Origin: Rhododendron vialii
Lineage: Eukaryota; Streptophyta; Magnoliopsida; Ericales; Ericaceae
Direction: 5' to 3'
Assembly: GCF_030253575.1 (NCBI RefSeq)
Contig: NC_080569.1
Location: 27,230,501-27,294,500 of the forward strand
DNA length: 64,000 bases
Shown here: piece by piece, positions 1 to 12,725 of the stretch
How the letters are laid out: every line of letters begins with the position of its first letter
Numbering within the stretch: position 1 is the first letter of the stretch
Translations under genes and position numbers: made by a program
Notes under the pieces: generated by a model
What the model saw: the letters and a program-made list of their open reading frames with translations, nothing else
Database searches by the model: none
Told to the model about the DNA's origin: nothing

Positions 1-39
1 GATATGTATAACCAAAACCTTACAAATGCATAACCCCTA

Positions 40-240
40 AAATCTCCAAAAATCATTATGAGCATAATCAAAATCTATTACAAGCATAACAGAATCATAA
101 CAAGGCATAACTTGTTTGGTTATGCCTTGGTTGGTTTTGGTTATGCCTTAGTTGATTTTTTGGATATTTCTTAATTATGTCTTGATATGGTTCTGTTATG
201 TTTGTAATGAATTTTAGTTATGCTCATAATAATTTTGTTA
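40..240. repeat. Foldback MITE-like palindrome
   Basis: Two arms of about 65 bp (roughly 49-115 and 170-236) are imperfect reverse complements, both built around the words ATGAGCATAA and CATAACAGAA. The spacer is about 55 bp. No coding potential is seen. The shape is that of a small foldback DNA transposon, but I could not fix a target-site duplication, so the class is open. Confidence 0.6.
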
Positions 241-2910
241 TGTCAAAAGTTATGGTGTTCTCTTTTTGAGAGGAGACAGGGAAGTGCTTCCCAAGGATTA
301 GAGGTCTCTTGGAATTGTTAGTACAATCTCAAGGTTGAGAGAGGTTAACAAACAGGGTCTCCGTGACTTTTTGTTCTGAACATAATTTTTCTGATGGAAC
401 AGTATTTCATGTACTAGTGTATCTACGTTCTTGAAAATTGGAAGGACAATTCAAAACGAGATACTCCTATTGTCCCAAAAAGTTAGGCCGTTGAACTCAA
501 CTTTTTATTGAGAGACATAATCATTACATGTACACATTTTTTACTTTCCAAAATTGCCTTCTACCATTATTTTAGTACTTGGTCAAGAGTTTTGCTTGGT
601 TGCTAGTAAAACGGATAAAATGGGAAACGTATAAAAGGTTAGACATTGCATTCTGTGAAGAAAAATGAATTGTGAAACAGCTAAAAATGGAATTAATACG
701 GAGACTAATTTTATAAGATAGAGGGAGTATACGGATAAGAACGTCACTTTGGCCAGGAAGGAAAACATTAGTATACGAGTCTAATACTGTATTTTGTTTG
801 TTTACTTTAGAAAATGATGAATAACAGGCTTTATGTGACTAGTTGAAAGCAATGAATCACAATTTTTCAACCAAATCTGAAATAGTCTAAAGAGAGCTGT
901 TAAATATCACCGTTTTGTATCACAATTAATTTAGGTCCTTCTCTAATGTAGGGTATGCTTTTTTCTGTGAGATATTAGAACCTATTTTATGGGAAGGGGA
1001 AGGGGCATCACACCCAAAACGCCCCATATGACGTTGAACCCTGGCCTCCACTATGGCAGCTTTTGGGTAATACCATTGAGCTAGAAGCTCGTTGGTTATG
1101 TAGGGTAGTTTGTTCATTGTTCTAGATAATTCTTAAAAATTAATTAAGATGTGCTTAACGCCTAGGGCTGCAAACAAACTGACCGCGAGCAGCTCAAGCT
1201 CAACTCGACTTGTTTAGTAATTGAACTGAGCTGGAACTTGAGTTTTAGGATCATGTAGTAAACAAGCTGAGCTCACCACTCCAAAGCTCGACTTGTTTAT
1301 AGAGGTTCGTCCGGTAAATGAATTGAACTTATAGCTTGTTAAGGGCTTGAACTTCGGTAAATGAACTGAGATTATAGCTCGTCAAGGGCTTGAACTTGAG
1401 TTTTATGCTTACTCAGTAAATGAGCCAAATCAGAATGCTACAAAACTCGACTTGACTCGTTTACGTCTCTACCAATTTTTACCAATGCCCAAGGTAACTT
1501 AAAACACAGTAAAGTTATAAGAAACCAAAATTGTACGTAGGAGTAGTATTGGATTGGATAATATATATGGTCAAATATATGGCAGTTGGGGTTCCGATTC
1601 ACTTTTAGGTTGAAAAAAACAGCCGTAATCGTGAAACATTTAACTCATTTCCGTTTCAGGGCCAGACCTCCTGATTCGTGCAAAAGGAAGATACAGTACC
1701 ATGACAATGATATATACTACTCCAATAGACTACAGGGTCGACTGGAGGTACTTCGATCAGTTCCTACAGACACACAAACACACGTTTTGTGTGGCCATGG
1801 TCCCCTACACAACTTTTTGTACGGTCATTTCAGATGGTTAGGGTCAGGGCTTGGAAATTTCCCACACGAGAACCCGATATTAAGTTGGCGGGTTGTTAAG
1901 GTTAGCTATTTTCGATATGGAATACAAAAATAACATGACACAATACCACGAAAAGTTAAACAGGTTGAATTATGGTTAAGAGAATTCTGACAAGAAACGA
2001 GACGACACGACACGAACATGACACGACGCGAAGTAAAAATTTGTTAAAGAATATGATAACACAAACAATTTGAACCGTATGTTCATTTTATAGAAGTCGC
2101 AATAAACTTCATTTGTCCAAAAATTTGGTGTCATCAGACATATATTTACCAGAGCATATTTCATTTTACAAAATGGACAATTTAAGATTTGAATTCTAGA
2201 GAGAAACTGATACCATTAATTTTAAGAGCTTGATAACCACACTTCCTTCTAAGGTGGTAACCCCATTTTTCAGTAGCAAATTTTCTTATTGTCCACAAAT
2301 CTATTTTGTTCACTTGTTATGAATATGCAGTTATCAATTGGATCAAGCTAGTTTTTTAAGTGGATGATTTAAAAAAAAACTACAAAAAGACCAAATTGAA
2401 CACCTTAATCCCATTACAACTGTAGGTAGAAAATATTACTCCCTCTATTCCACAAAGTTAGTCCCCTACAAAATTACGTGCAATTTTGAACTAAAAAATA
2501 ATGTACTTTGCCAAAATAATAATATTTTTTGCATTATGGATCTTCTTTCATAAATGTCGATGAAATCTTTTAAACGGTGTAAAAAAAATCCAAAGTTTAT
2601 TTTAGTAAATACTTCATTACTCCGATTTTTAAGATCAAAATTTGCACGTAGTTTCAAAGAAGACCAACTTAACAAGGCGGAGGAGTGTGAAAGATGACAC
2701 CGTTCATGCATGTGCTTATGTACGCATGTTTTTAGTTTATCAACACATAATGTTTATACCAATTAACCATTGGCCTCATGAATATCAAGAAAGCACATCC
2801 CAACTAGCATAAATAATGCAGTATATAATACGTAGATCACACATGAAAAGGAATACATTAACTCGTCCATAAATCTAAACATTTTCGAGGATTCTTCGAT
2901 TAACACATGC

Positions 2911-2970
<60 letters not shown>

Positions 2971-3500
2971 AACCAAAGCAACCCGGATGGAAAACACAGC
3001 TAGCCTATCTCTTCAACTTCCACACTTTTCCTATATCTGCAATCAAGAACACAAATAAGCAAACACAGGTTCTAATTAGTAGCTTGAAAGAAGGTTATAA
3101 ATGCCCATGAAAAAAACTTCTCTACAGTCCACACAAAAAGGATATTGTACGATTTTAGGATTTTGAGCGCATCACGAATTCAATTGCCATGACTTGGAGT
3201 TCAGGTCCTAGTAAATCATTCATCAAACCAATTATTTTGATATATTTAGCTCTTCGCCGTATCATTTTAAAATTGAACACATATACTATTCTAATTCTAT
3301 GAAAAATTTGTCTATATTTTTTAATCCGTGACGTTTTTTATAAGCAGATCTTGTTTGATAAATTTCAATTAGTTATAGTAAGCAAAGTTTTAAAAATTAC
3401 ATAAAACATTATCAATCGAAAGATGCAGGCAATAGTATAAAAACGGCATGCAATTCCGAAAGTATCTAACATTACTAAGATGGGCCGGAAGGAGTATATG
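241..3500. other. Gene-free stretch downstream of WOX9
   Basis: No gene is visible on either strand; the short open frames here have no family character. Recognisable pieces are a degenerate GAGCTCG-rich hAT-like relic at about 1146-1465, which resembles the better-preserved copy at 15592-16118 and has an internal repeat around 'GGGCTTGAACTT'. There is also a MITE-like inverted repeat at about 2441-2690 starting ACTCCCTC and ending in GGAGGAGT, and a (GA)n array at 2913-2967. The last 530 bp are the 3' flank of the WOX9 gene. Confidence 0.6.
2913..2967. repeat. (GA)n microsatellite
   Basis: Uninterrupted GA dinucleotide run of about 55 bp, one of about ten such arrays in the window. It lies about 530 bp beyond the WOX9 stop codon. 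The serine/leucine-repeat open frame over it is an artefact. Confidence 0.95.
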
Positions 3501-6500
3501 TTACAAATTGAAAAAAATATAGGGAAAAACATTCATTAGTTGTACCATATGAGTGGTGTTTTCTGAAGCAGTAGAGCTGATGGGAGTTAACGTGCGCACC
3601 AGGTAGTAGAAACCCCCGTGGTGGAGCGACTGGACGGTGACGCCCCACTCATTGGTGAGCACAGGGTGACCGCTGGAGTGGACGAGCACCGCATCATCTC
3701 CGAACGCCTCGCGCACGTTGAAGGGCCCCACGGCCACCTCAAACGCCACGTCGTTTATGAACACCGTCGATTTAGTGGCCGGGCCCACCTCCGCGGCCTG
3801 TTCGGCAACGCCTACACCTGCGAAACAGGGAATCATTTCCTGTCATCAACTGGACTGGAGCGGCAGTACTAGAACTAGAAGTAATGTGCACGAGACCAAA
3901 GCAGCAGTCGTCAATCAAAACCAACGCTGCGGCAGCGGGGAACCATGCACACGTCCATCTAGACATTACATCGCCAATTCCGGGGAAAAAGACAATTTTA
4001 CCCTCGTCAATGTTTCCCATCTATACTTTTTTTTTTTCTCGGCAAACGGAACTTTTTATTAAAAACGATGGGTGCATCGATCAGAGTACAATTATTACAG
4101 GGAACTACAAGAATAGAGCTATATCCAACCAAGATTTGATATTAGACCACACTTACTACCTCACCCTACAGTTTCCCCCATCTATACTTGCCTTGCCTTT
4201 TTTTTTGGTTGTCGTTGTTGTCGTCAATATTTGGTTAGCGGAGTTTTAGTAGCTTAGTCTACAGAGAGTTTCAGAAGTTATTCACAGCCTTGAATTTCAA
4301 ACGCCAGACGGTGTGGTCTTCCACATGAGGTGAACGCGAGGTACCAACCGGGACAGGATCCCAACAACAATGCTACAACCACACATAAATACACAAAATA
4401 TTTACGCACACACTCTAATAGAGGTGGGCTCCACATACACTGCACACCTCTCAATGTGTGTGGATCCCATCTTTATCATGAATATGAGTACAAGTACTGT
4501 GTGTTCGTGGTGGGATTTCAATGGTACTTGCCTAACCTCACATGCCAAAAAGTGGTGTATAAATCCAGTCATGTCCTTGTAAAGGTGCTAGTGAATTTAT
4601 TTTCGAGCAATTTTTGTGGCAAGGTCGCTTAAAAATGGAGTATTATCGGATTACGTTATCGACAATTTAGATGTTTTGAGTTTTTTTGGGTACTGGTGAT
4701 TTGACTTCCAACTGCACACATGCATCCAGTTTTCAATTTTTAAATAGATTAAACACATTATATTGGACAGGAATTGTAAGAGTGATTGGATGTTTCTGTC
4801 CAAGTCAATTTGTGGATCTTTTTTAAGGCCTACTTGGACGATCAGAATCTTTTCTTCCTAATTCGAGTATTACCTTCATTCATGAGGTGGACTGTGTATG
4901 GTTTGGGTTTAGACCCAACTCTCTTTTTATTTGTGTACAATTTTTATTACTTCATCCAATCTAATTTGTTTGTTCAATTGTTAAAATTTATGTCTTTCAC
5001 AAATATATTTATATCTTACATTTTATAATATTTTTTTTATGATTTTGAAAATTTTATATAATAAAACTAATTGAGATCTACTAAACAAGATTTATATTGC
5101 ATTTTAAAAACATTACAAATTGAAAATTATAGAAATTTTTTTTAAAAGTCAAATGCTCTCAATAAGTCAAAAAGGGACGAACAAATTGGAACGGATGTAG
5201 TAATTTTATTTCAATTATTACTCTTTTTTTTTTTTTTTATCTCTCCACTTATTACTCCAAAAACCTTCCTTAAACCAAACCAAACCAAACAAAACTGAAA
5301 TTGTTCACTTTTCAAAACATTATTTACATGATTTTCGACGTGATTAATATTATTCATTGAGCTTAGAAGGTAAATGATTTCATGGACCCGGCCAAGATCC
5401 CCATCCTACTACATTCCCATATAAATTCACAAGAAAATAAATGCCTAAATTAAAAGAAGGGTCCTTGATTCATTATGTGTATTAGCCACACTATAACAAG
5501 GTCGAATAACGATTCAACGCGTCTGTGAAAACCCCTCCCTAGTTAGATACGAGAATGTTGAGTGGCATAAAAGGTACTTATTATTAACTTGAGTTATAAC
5601 TTTTGCGTGGCACGTTGTTAGGGTTAATCGATAAGTTCTAACTTTATAATTTTAAGAAGAATACACTTAGCATATAACAATTGAGATATGTGGCGTATCA
5701 CATTTCGGTTCCTATTTCTCGTGGTACGATCTGCATTTTAGGTAACATCGAGCCACCTACACTTTCCAAATGTTTATCTATATATATGGAATTTTAAGGC
5801 TTTGTTTGGAACTTGAAGAGAGTATGAGAAAAGAAAAAAAGGAAAATGGGAGAAAGTTGAGAGAAAAGAGAAATTTTTAAAAAATTTCTTCCTTTTCTCT
5901 TCTTTTCCACAACTTCCGAACAAAGCCTAGAAGTACGTTTTTATGGCTCTATTCAATTATTCATGCTGTTTGGCAATGGAGTAATTTAAAAGCTACTGAA
6001 GTAAAAGGTCGACACCTGTTGCCGGAGATTATTCTACCACATCCAAACAAAAAGAGATGTGCAATGATACGTACCCAGAATTTGACTGATGATAGATGGA
6101 ACACTGACAGCAGCAGCAGCAGCTGCTGTAGTAGTAGTGGAAGGATGAAAAACTGGTTGATTTACAGCTCCAGTAGCACAAGTACTAATGGGATTAGGAG
6201 GAGGAGTTGTAGTTGTATTAGCAGTACCAGTACTGTTGTAACTCATCAACTTCTCCTCCTCCACCACCTTCTTCATCATCATCAACTCGCTCAGCAACAT
6301 CCCAGAACAACTCCCGTCCGTCTGGTTCTCATCGCTGCCGCCGCCACCCTGTCCTCCAAGACTACCAGGCATCTCCGCGGAGAATCCAAACCCTCCTTGA
6401 CTCATGAAAATGGAACCACCAGTGTTGTTCGTGGTTTGGAAACAGAAGGGTTGCGGGGCCGGCAAGAACTCGGGCGGGGTGTTGATCTGGAAGTAGGTCT

Positions 6501-7637
6501 GGTTAACCGACTTGGTCGGGGAAGATTTGTCCGATGAAGACGAGGAGGAGGACGGGGCGGTGGTGGTTGTTACGGAGTTGGTGGTGGTGGTGGGGGAGTT
6601 TTGTTGTTGTTGTGGTTGTTTGTTGGAGGTTCCGGTGGTGGTTTGGAAATGGCGTTGTTGCTGCTTGTGCTTGCTTCTGGATTTCCTGTTCTGGAACCAG
6701 TAGAAGACGTTGGCGTCGCCTACTTGGCCGAACTCTTGGAGTTGGGCTCTGATTTTCCTTATCTCGTCTCTCGGAGGGTTCACCATTCCGGAGTTGAATA
6801 TGGATTCCAGGATCCGGATTTGTTCCGGTTTAGGGTTCCACCGCGGTTTTGGCTCTGGAGTTCTTTCTTCGCACCCGGGCACTGTTTGATATCACAACAA
6901 ACAAACACACAAACACTCAAGAAATTATTCCAATCACCTTCTCTCTTGGTATCGTTTTCGTTTTCTGTTTCGATCAGTATCGGAAAATGATACCCCCGCC
7001 ACACAAGATTTGCAAAACAATTTACATATTCTAACTGATATGCTGTAGAGACCATTGTCAAGTTTTTCTCAATAAATTTGTTACCGATAAAAAAAAATTT
7101 CAAGTACGTTTTAAGTCTCTCATTTTTTCGATTGAGCGGATTGTGGAAAATGCAAGAACAATTGCATTGAAAAAACTTGCATTCAAAGAAGCGTAGTGAA
7201 GAGCAACCATTTTTGGTGTATGTAACATCCATCTTTCTTCTCATCCTTTTTTTTTGGGAAATTTCTTGTCTTTTTTGAACACAAACAAAAACTCTTTGGC
7301 TATGAACAGTTTTAGGAACTCATTTCAGGAGAATTTTGCGGAAGCGGCACATTATGAATAACTAAAAAAATTAACTATTTGCATTATAAAAAGACGGGTT
7401 AATATTTTTTTTTTTAAGGAATAATTCATGAGTGAGGTAACTAACAAAACGTAATTATAAAATTCAAAAATCATGTATAGTCACTGTCAAGTTGTCAACT
7501 GATATATGTAGCATCTCTCTTAATATATGCACCATTGAAAAGTTTTCCAAAGAATTCTATGAGCGCATATAAAGACTACAAAAAGAAGTTCGATTCACTT
7601 TTGTCTCTCTTCATCTCTTGTGTTGTTTACAGCACAT

Positions 7638-7686
<49 letters not shown>

Positions 7687-7927
7687 GAATGATACAAATT
7701 ACTTACCTAGAAAAAAAAAAATTTAATGATACAAATTTCTAACGATGAGATGAGTAATTCTTAAGAAGATTACCTGCTGCGTAAGGGGTTCTGTGGGGAA
7801 AGCCAGATGACAAGAGAGAAGAAGAAGGGTTGATGACGTCATGCTGCCACTGGTGGTGGTGGGCGGTGGTGGTGTTACAGGGTTTGGACTTAAACATGCT
7901 AGGCCAGTGCTTGTTTGATGAAGCCAT
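3501..7927 (-). CDS. WOX9: WUSCHEL-related homeobox 9 (WOX9/STIMPY-type), three exons
   Basis: Nuclear homeodomain transcription factor. In Arabidopsis WOX9 maintains cell division in meristems and early embryos (family knowledge). Exons on the minus strand are 7927-7774, 6881-6075 and 3817-3501; they join in phase (both introns phase 1) to give 425 aa against 378 in Arabidopsis. Exon 1 carries the clade-specific N-terminus [17 protein letters not shown]. The WOX homeodomain (about residues 60-128) opens exon 2 and shows the [13 protein letters not shown] helix and the recognition helix [16 protein letters not shown]. The middle is Gln/Thr/Ser/Gly-rich with a short Ala run. Exon 3 encodes the conserved C-terminal WOX8/9 block [20 protein letters not shown]...NEWGVT. 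A WUS-box (TLxLFP) is absent, as expected for this clade. Splice sites are CAG|GTAATC, CTGG|GTACGT, AACAG|TG and CGCAG|GT. The tail after YYLV is about 29 residues longer than I expect. I see no damage. A (CT)n array lies just upstream of the start. Confidence 0.93.
4029..4176 (-). mobile_element. 5'-truncated LINE 3' end in WOX9 intron 2
   Basis: A T-run (poly(A) on the minus strand) followed by CTCGGCAAACGGAA is flanked by a perfect 13-bp target-site duplication, CCCATCTATACTT, at 4016-4028 and 4177-4189. The terminal sequence is shared with the LINE copies at 27345 and 43035. The insertion is about 148 bp and contains no ORF. It lies within the 2.26 kb second intron, away from the splice sites. 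Confidence 0.8.
5797..5928. repeat. Small palindromic MITE in WOX9 intron 2
   Basis: Terminal inverted repeats AGGCTTTGTTTGGAACTT and AACTTCCGAACAAAGCCT bracket a purine-rich half and a pyrimidine-rich half, giving a hairpin of about 130 bp. No target-site duplication could be fixed. It is non-coding. Confidence 0.65.
7640..7685. repeat. (GA)n microsatellite in WOX9 intron 1
   Basis: About 46 bp of pure GA, lying 89 bp inside the first intron as read on the gene strand, where it appears as (TC)n. Confidence 0.95.
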
Positions 7928-7946
7928 GATAGCGTTGATGATTGAT

Positions 7947-7951
<5 letters not shown>

Positions 7952-8015
<64 letters not shown>
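7952..8015. promoter_or_regulatory. (GA/CT)n array in the WOX9 5' leader
   Basis: A pure 64-bp GA run ends about 24 bp upstream of the WOX9 start codon, so the leader or proximal promoter reads (CT)n on the sense strand. GAGA-type arrays are bound by plant BASIC PENTACYSTEINE proteins (family knowledge). A regulatory role here is inference, because (GA)n arrays are abundant throughout the window. Confidence 0.5.
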
Positions 8016-8017
<2 letters not shown>

Positions 8018-8484
8018 ACCAAAGAAACAAAAATCCCTTTTGTTGCTCTATCTCTCAAGTCTCAATGGAGGAAACCACTAGCCCAACATACCATCTCCTC
8101 TTATAGCCTGCTCACCTACCCCTGTGGTTCAGTTCATTTTTTCACTTTAATAAATACTAACTAAGAATAAAAACCCATCTCCTAAAAGAAAGAAAAATAG
8201 CAGGAAAAAAAGAAGCACAATTTAAAAAGAGGTAGCTAGCCCCGGAAATAAAATAGACAAAACCCACAGGAATCGCCTGTGAAGCCATAAACAAGAATAG
8301 AAACCGAATTGAATGCTAGAGGGAAGATGGAAGCTAGTACACTTCTCCCATACTCCTCACAGTTCTCTTGCATTAAAATTGATATACTTGCACACTACTC
8401 AAAAGTACAAGCCAATTCCCCCGGAAGAGAAGCTAACAGAGCATTCAAAGGAAAGGAGTACTTGCTGGTTCGATCTCATATTAC

Positions 8485-8486
<2 letters not shown>

Positions 8487-8527
<41 letters not shown>
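8487..8527. repeat. (GA)n microsatellite upstream of WOX9
   Basis: About 41 bp of pure GA roughly 560 bp upstream of the WOX9 start codon. It is the third GA array within 900 bp of this gene's 5' end. Confidence 0.95.
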
Positions 8528-8529
<2 letters not shown>

Positions 8530-8767
8530 CTGTGAGGGTTTCTGATGAGTTTTGTCTCTTTGTTTCTCTTTCTTCTCATCATATATCTCTACTGTACTGC
8601 GATTTAAAATTGTTTTTTGAATGGGAGAGGATAGGATTGTCTTTTCGTTCACTTGAGTTTTGGTTTTGGGGGAGTTATTATTATTATTAGCATAATAAAT
8701 GATGAGGGGTTGAAGAAGGAAGGAAGATATACGTGGAATATTAATTATGTGAGATTTATTTAATTGA

Positions 8768-9007
8768 GGGTCCGTTCCGGAACAAAAAAAAGCCCTTATT
8801 TTTTAAGAAGGAAACTTTAAGCTCAAATATTATGGGTTTATTGAAATATAAAAATATGCAATATAGATATTTTTTGAAAGATCTCGATGAGATTTTTTAT
8901 ACGATGCAAAAAAAATTGAAAAATTATTTTTTATTTACTTTATTTTTGAGTTTGAAAATGTGAAATAAGCTGCTTATTTTTTAAAAGAAGATTTTTGGAA
9001 TGAAGCC
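8768..9007. mobile_element. Tourist-like MITE, copy 1
   Basis: This 240-bp element begins GGGTCCGTTCC and ends GGAATGAAGCC, with matching 3-bp flanks TGA. The interior closely matches the copy at 11456-11699, including a shared stretch around 'GAAAATGTGAAATAA' and 'GATCTCGATGAGAT'. The 3-bp flank and the TTA duplication of the second copy fit the PIF/Harbinger superfamily. Confidence 0.65.
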
Positions 9008-9852
9008 TGATTATTCTAATGGAAGAAAGAAGTTGTTGATTGAAATAAATAAGGGTGTTTGAAAGTCAAGAAGGCATGGCATGTAAGGTTTGATTGGAAA
9101 CCGGTGGTGGTGGGAGAGTTATTGCTACTAGCTAGTTCGGTTACTTAATCTGGGCAAAGTAAGTAAGAATGGGCTTTTTGGATTGACTCGAGGGCAAACT
9201 TGATTAATTGGTGCCTTTCGTTTTCTACACAAATTCACATAGTATATTTATTAATTAAGAGCATGGACTATTGTTTAAATTTATACATTACAAGACAAAA
9301 AAAGAGAGTGACATTGATAAAAAAGGGAGTGGCATTATTATTCTCAAAACAAAGTTAATCAACAAAAAAGTTGGTACCAAAACTATGACGGAGACGGAGT
9401 AGCTAGTCGGTGGAAAATGTAAAAATTTGGGTTACAAGGAGCAATTTTCAGTCAAGTCCCGAAACATTTTTTTTCCACAAGTTAATGAAAGGGCACTCCT
9501 GCATGTGTGTGGTTGGCTATGGACAAAGAATAGAACGTATCGTTCAAAAGAGTGGTGTGAAAATCGTTCCCCTGTTAATCGTTCTCCTTGTTAACTAAGT
9601 GCAATTTCTTATTTTAGTTTTTAAAATTTTATTATTAGTTTGTTATAAATTTTTCTCACTAAGAAAAATTTACAAAATAAAAATTAGGATAAAATTTTAA
9701 AAGGATTCAATATAGACAAAACTATCAAAACAAGCACAAATTTTGAATTATCTTTATCTTTTCCTAAATTTTCTTAAATTTGGGTTAGTATTGTTATTAA
9801 TTACACAGAGAAGCGTTTCGGGCTCAGCAAGTACGGGTGGACTGACCAAAGC

Positions 9853-9905
<53 letters not shown>

Positions 9906-10517
9906 CAATGGAGAACAGGAGAAGTGTTAAATGGGCCATGAGGGTTTGGGAAGTTACGGTCTACGTGGTGTCGGTGTGATTCCGACATCAGAGCTCAGCT
10001 CCCTCCCCATTTCTATGTAACGCCACGTGGTTTAGGAAGTAATGCCACGTACACAACTACAGAACAATTCCGGACACATATGTACTTGAAATCGTTCAAT
10101 TCATGTTAACCCATGTGTTCGGGCCTCAATTGAAAACTAAGATATTCGAGCTCTCGACTAATTCTAAGGGACAAATCTCACCGACACTATTTGCGGGGTC
10201 CCGATTAAAGTGAGAGTAAAGATTTGTATAGACAAATCCCAAAAGAGTTGATTCCTATTGAAAATTTACGGAATTTCGGATGAATGAAATCGGGGCTACC
10301 GGGGGGTTTTCCGAGGCAACCGTGCATGCCCCAGGTTCGTTGTATCTGAACGCACCTCAATCAATAAACGTATTAATGTGTGGATTCTGTAACCCCCGAA
10401 ACCCCTCCATGATTGTGAATTCATTCTTGTAACCTCCCTATTCGTTGGCAGACTTCATTTACCTGTTAATGGCAGTATTCATCTCCAGGAGTTACATAGG
10501 CCACCCTCAGTCTATAA
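9008..10517. other. Gene-free stretch
   Basis: No gene is recognised. Besides AT-rich sequence it holds a (CT)n array at 9857-9902 that creates artefactual Ser/Leu and Arg/Glu frames on the two strands. The ORF-like frames at 9410-9598 and 9743-9979 have no family features. Confidence 0.5.
9857..9902. repeat. (CT)n microsatellite
   Basis: About 46 bp of uninterrupted CT dinucleotides. Confidence 0.95.
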
Positions 10518-10874
10518 GAGCATCTCCAATCCACCTCTATTTCTCCAAAATAGAGGATGGATGTGACACATTGAGGGGAGATTTTATAATTTATTCTCTT
10601 TTTTCTTCACTTTTTGTAATTTTTGGAAAAATTTTTGAGGGACCCATCGTCTTTTTTAGAGTTTGGTCCTCTAAAAGTAAATTTGGTCCTCTAAAAATGG
10701 AGGATCAAAAGTAAATTTGGAGTACAAAATTCCTTCAAAACTCTAAAAAGGACGATGGGTCCCTCAAAGATTCTCTCAAAAAGTACAAAAAGTGAAGGAA
10801 AAATGGAATAAATTACAAAATCTCCCCTCAATGTGTTACATTCATCCTCTATTTTGGATGGATTGGAGATGCTC
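10518..10874. mobile_element. Foldback MITE with TAA duplication
   Basis: Terminal inverted repeats GAGCATCTCCAATCC and GGATTGGAGATGCTC enclose a long imperfect palindrome; the internal blocks 'GGGACCCATCG' and 'CGATGGGTCCC' are also mirrored. Both ends are flanked by TAA (10515-10517 and 10875-10877). The 3-bp TAA duplication points to the PIF/Harbinger (Tourist) type. It is 357 bp and non-coding. Confidence 0.75.
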
Positions 10875-11455
10875 TAAAGGGGGCTCACGTTTTTGGAGAA
10901 GGCACAAGCAAATTCACAACATTCCAACATACTCTGATATTCGTTCTTGAGAGAGAGAGAGAGGCAGGTGGTAGTTAATTCGCCAAGGCAGTTGACGGTG
11001 GTGTTCCGACGGTTTGCGGTTTAGTCGAGCCAACCCTGGGAGGAAGTTGCCGACGCAACCTACAACACCCACGGTAGGCGGCGAATCTTTTTTAAGGAGA
11101 CTGTGGTATCACACAGTACTCGGTTTGATATTCTGCAAATTCTGTTTGTATCTCGTTCTCTGTAATTTGTCTACTGCTTATGTAATCTGTAATTTGTTCA
11201 ATCATGTAATTGTATTGCTATCAATGGAATTGTTTTCTGGATTTTCTGTATATGCCGAATTTTTTCCAACAACTCCCACTTGAGATCAGGTTTCGTCCTT
11301 TCAAACCTGAGACGACGACATTCGTTTAAGGGTTTTGGATTTTAAATTCTAATCATTATTCTATTTCTCTCCAATTATTATTCTCATTTTTCTCTCTATC
11401 TCTTTCCAATCATCATTCTTATTTTCAATAATTACTTCATTTCTCTCTACACTTA

Positions 11456-11699
11456 GCTCCGTTCCAGAACAAAAAATAAGTCCTTATTTTTTAAGAGGCA
11501 ATTTCAAGCTCAAAATTTATGGGTTTATTGAAATTTAAAAATATGCAATATAGATCTTGTTTGGAAGATCTCGATGAGATCTTTTATACGATGCAAAATT
11601 TTTTTTTTATTAAAAAATTATTTTTCATTTACTTTATTTTTGAGTTTGAAAATGTGAAATAAACTGCTTATTTTTAAAGAAGGTTTCTAAAATGGAGTC
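11456..11699. mobile_element. Tourist-like MITE, copy 2
   Basis: This 244-bp element begins GCTCCGTTCC and ends AAAATGGAGTC, with a TTA duplication on both sides (11453-11455 and 11700-11702). It is homologous over its whole length to 8768-9007, only 2.5 kb away. Confidence 0.75.
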
Positions 11700-11702
11700 T
11701 TA

Positions 11703-12725
11703 TTACCTATAAATTCAAATCCAAAATCCCTAAACGAACATGGTAAGAACAGTAAATTTATAAGCATCAGGCCCTATCACGAGGCGAACCACTTGTGTCA
11801 CTAAATCTCCCTTTGTCCACTGTTTTAATGTCCATATACAATTCTTGTTATACGTACCTTCTAAACCAGAAATCTTGAGTTTTTTTTGAACATTAAACCT
11901 GCTAAAATCCTATCAAATGTTGATTACACAACGAAATTAAGTGGATTAAAAACTACAAATATATTGGAAATTGGGATATATTAGCCCAACTTAATTATGG
12001 AAGCTGATATACCAATTTTCTAAAATTGAAGTTACAAATATTAACCTTTAATTGATCTTTCCTCTTGGACCTTAGAGTCTAAAGGGAGTCGTTAAAATAG
12101 AAAAATGACTTAAATTTTTTTTAACTATATATATTTTGTTCCAAAACCGCAAAACGGAAGTCTGATGTGAATGCGCTGAAGTTCTCAAATTAGCCCATGC
12201 CCAAGGGTCTCACAGAGGCACACAACCAATTAGAAATATCCTAATAAAAATTCCAGCCATATTTATCAAAATGAATCAAAATAGAGACTACATATATAAG
12301 GAAAAATTATGTAGAGGGGACCTGGCCTCATAGAGACAGAAAGTCGTGTAGTGTAACTGTGTAAATAGGAACTCATCAATCAAAAGTAGTCTCTCCCAGT
12401 ACTGAGGGGACCCTATGAGTACTGGATATGGTTATCCACTACCAGTACTTTTGGCTTTCAATTAACTCCCCTTCCAAATTTTTGCCATTGACTGAAAACC
12501 CAACCAATGGACTTGTAGCCTAGCGGTTACCCCCAGTACTCTCACAAGAGAGGCCAGAGTTGGAACCTCTGGGCAGAGGCGGTTACCGCTAGGTACTCGA
12601 TCTCATAAGGGAGGCCAAAGTTGAAACCTCTGAGTAGAGGCGTTTGCAATTCAAGATTATGAACAACTTTTAAATTTTCTGTGGACTAACTAACTCTCCT
12701 GCTACGACATTGGCTAAAAGAACGT
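11703..12725. other. Gene-free stretch with a possible SINE-like piece
   Basis: No gene is seen. Around 12505-12650 the words TAGCCTAGCGG and GAGTTGGAACCTC resemble degenerate tRNA box A and box B, followed by a partial repeat of the same block. This could be a decayed tRNA-derived SINE, but the box B is poor. Confidence 0.35.

Noticed and set aside
6019..6990. Several plus-strand open frames opposite WOX9 exon 2
   Set aside because: They are antisense shadows of the Gln/Thr/Ala-repeat coding region of WOX9 and show no independent protein features.
7535..8545. Open frames containing long Arg-Glu runs
   Set aside because: They are translations of (GA)n microsatellites, not genes.
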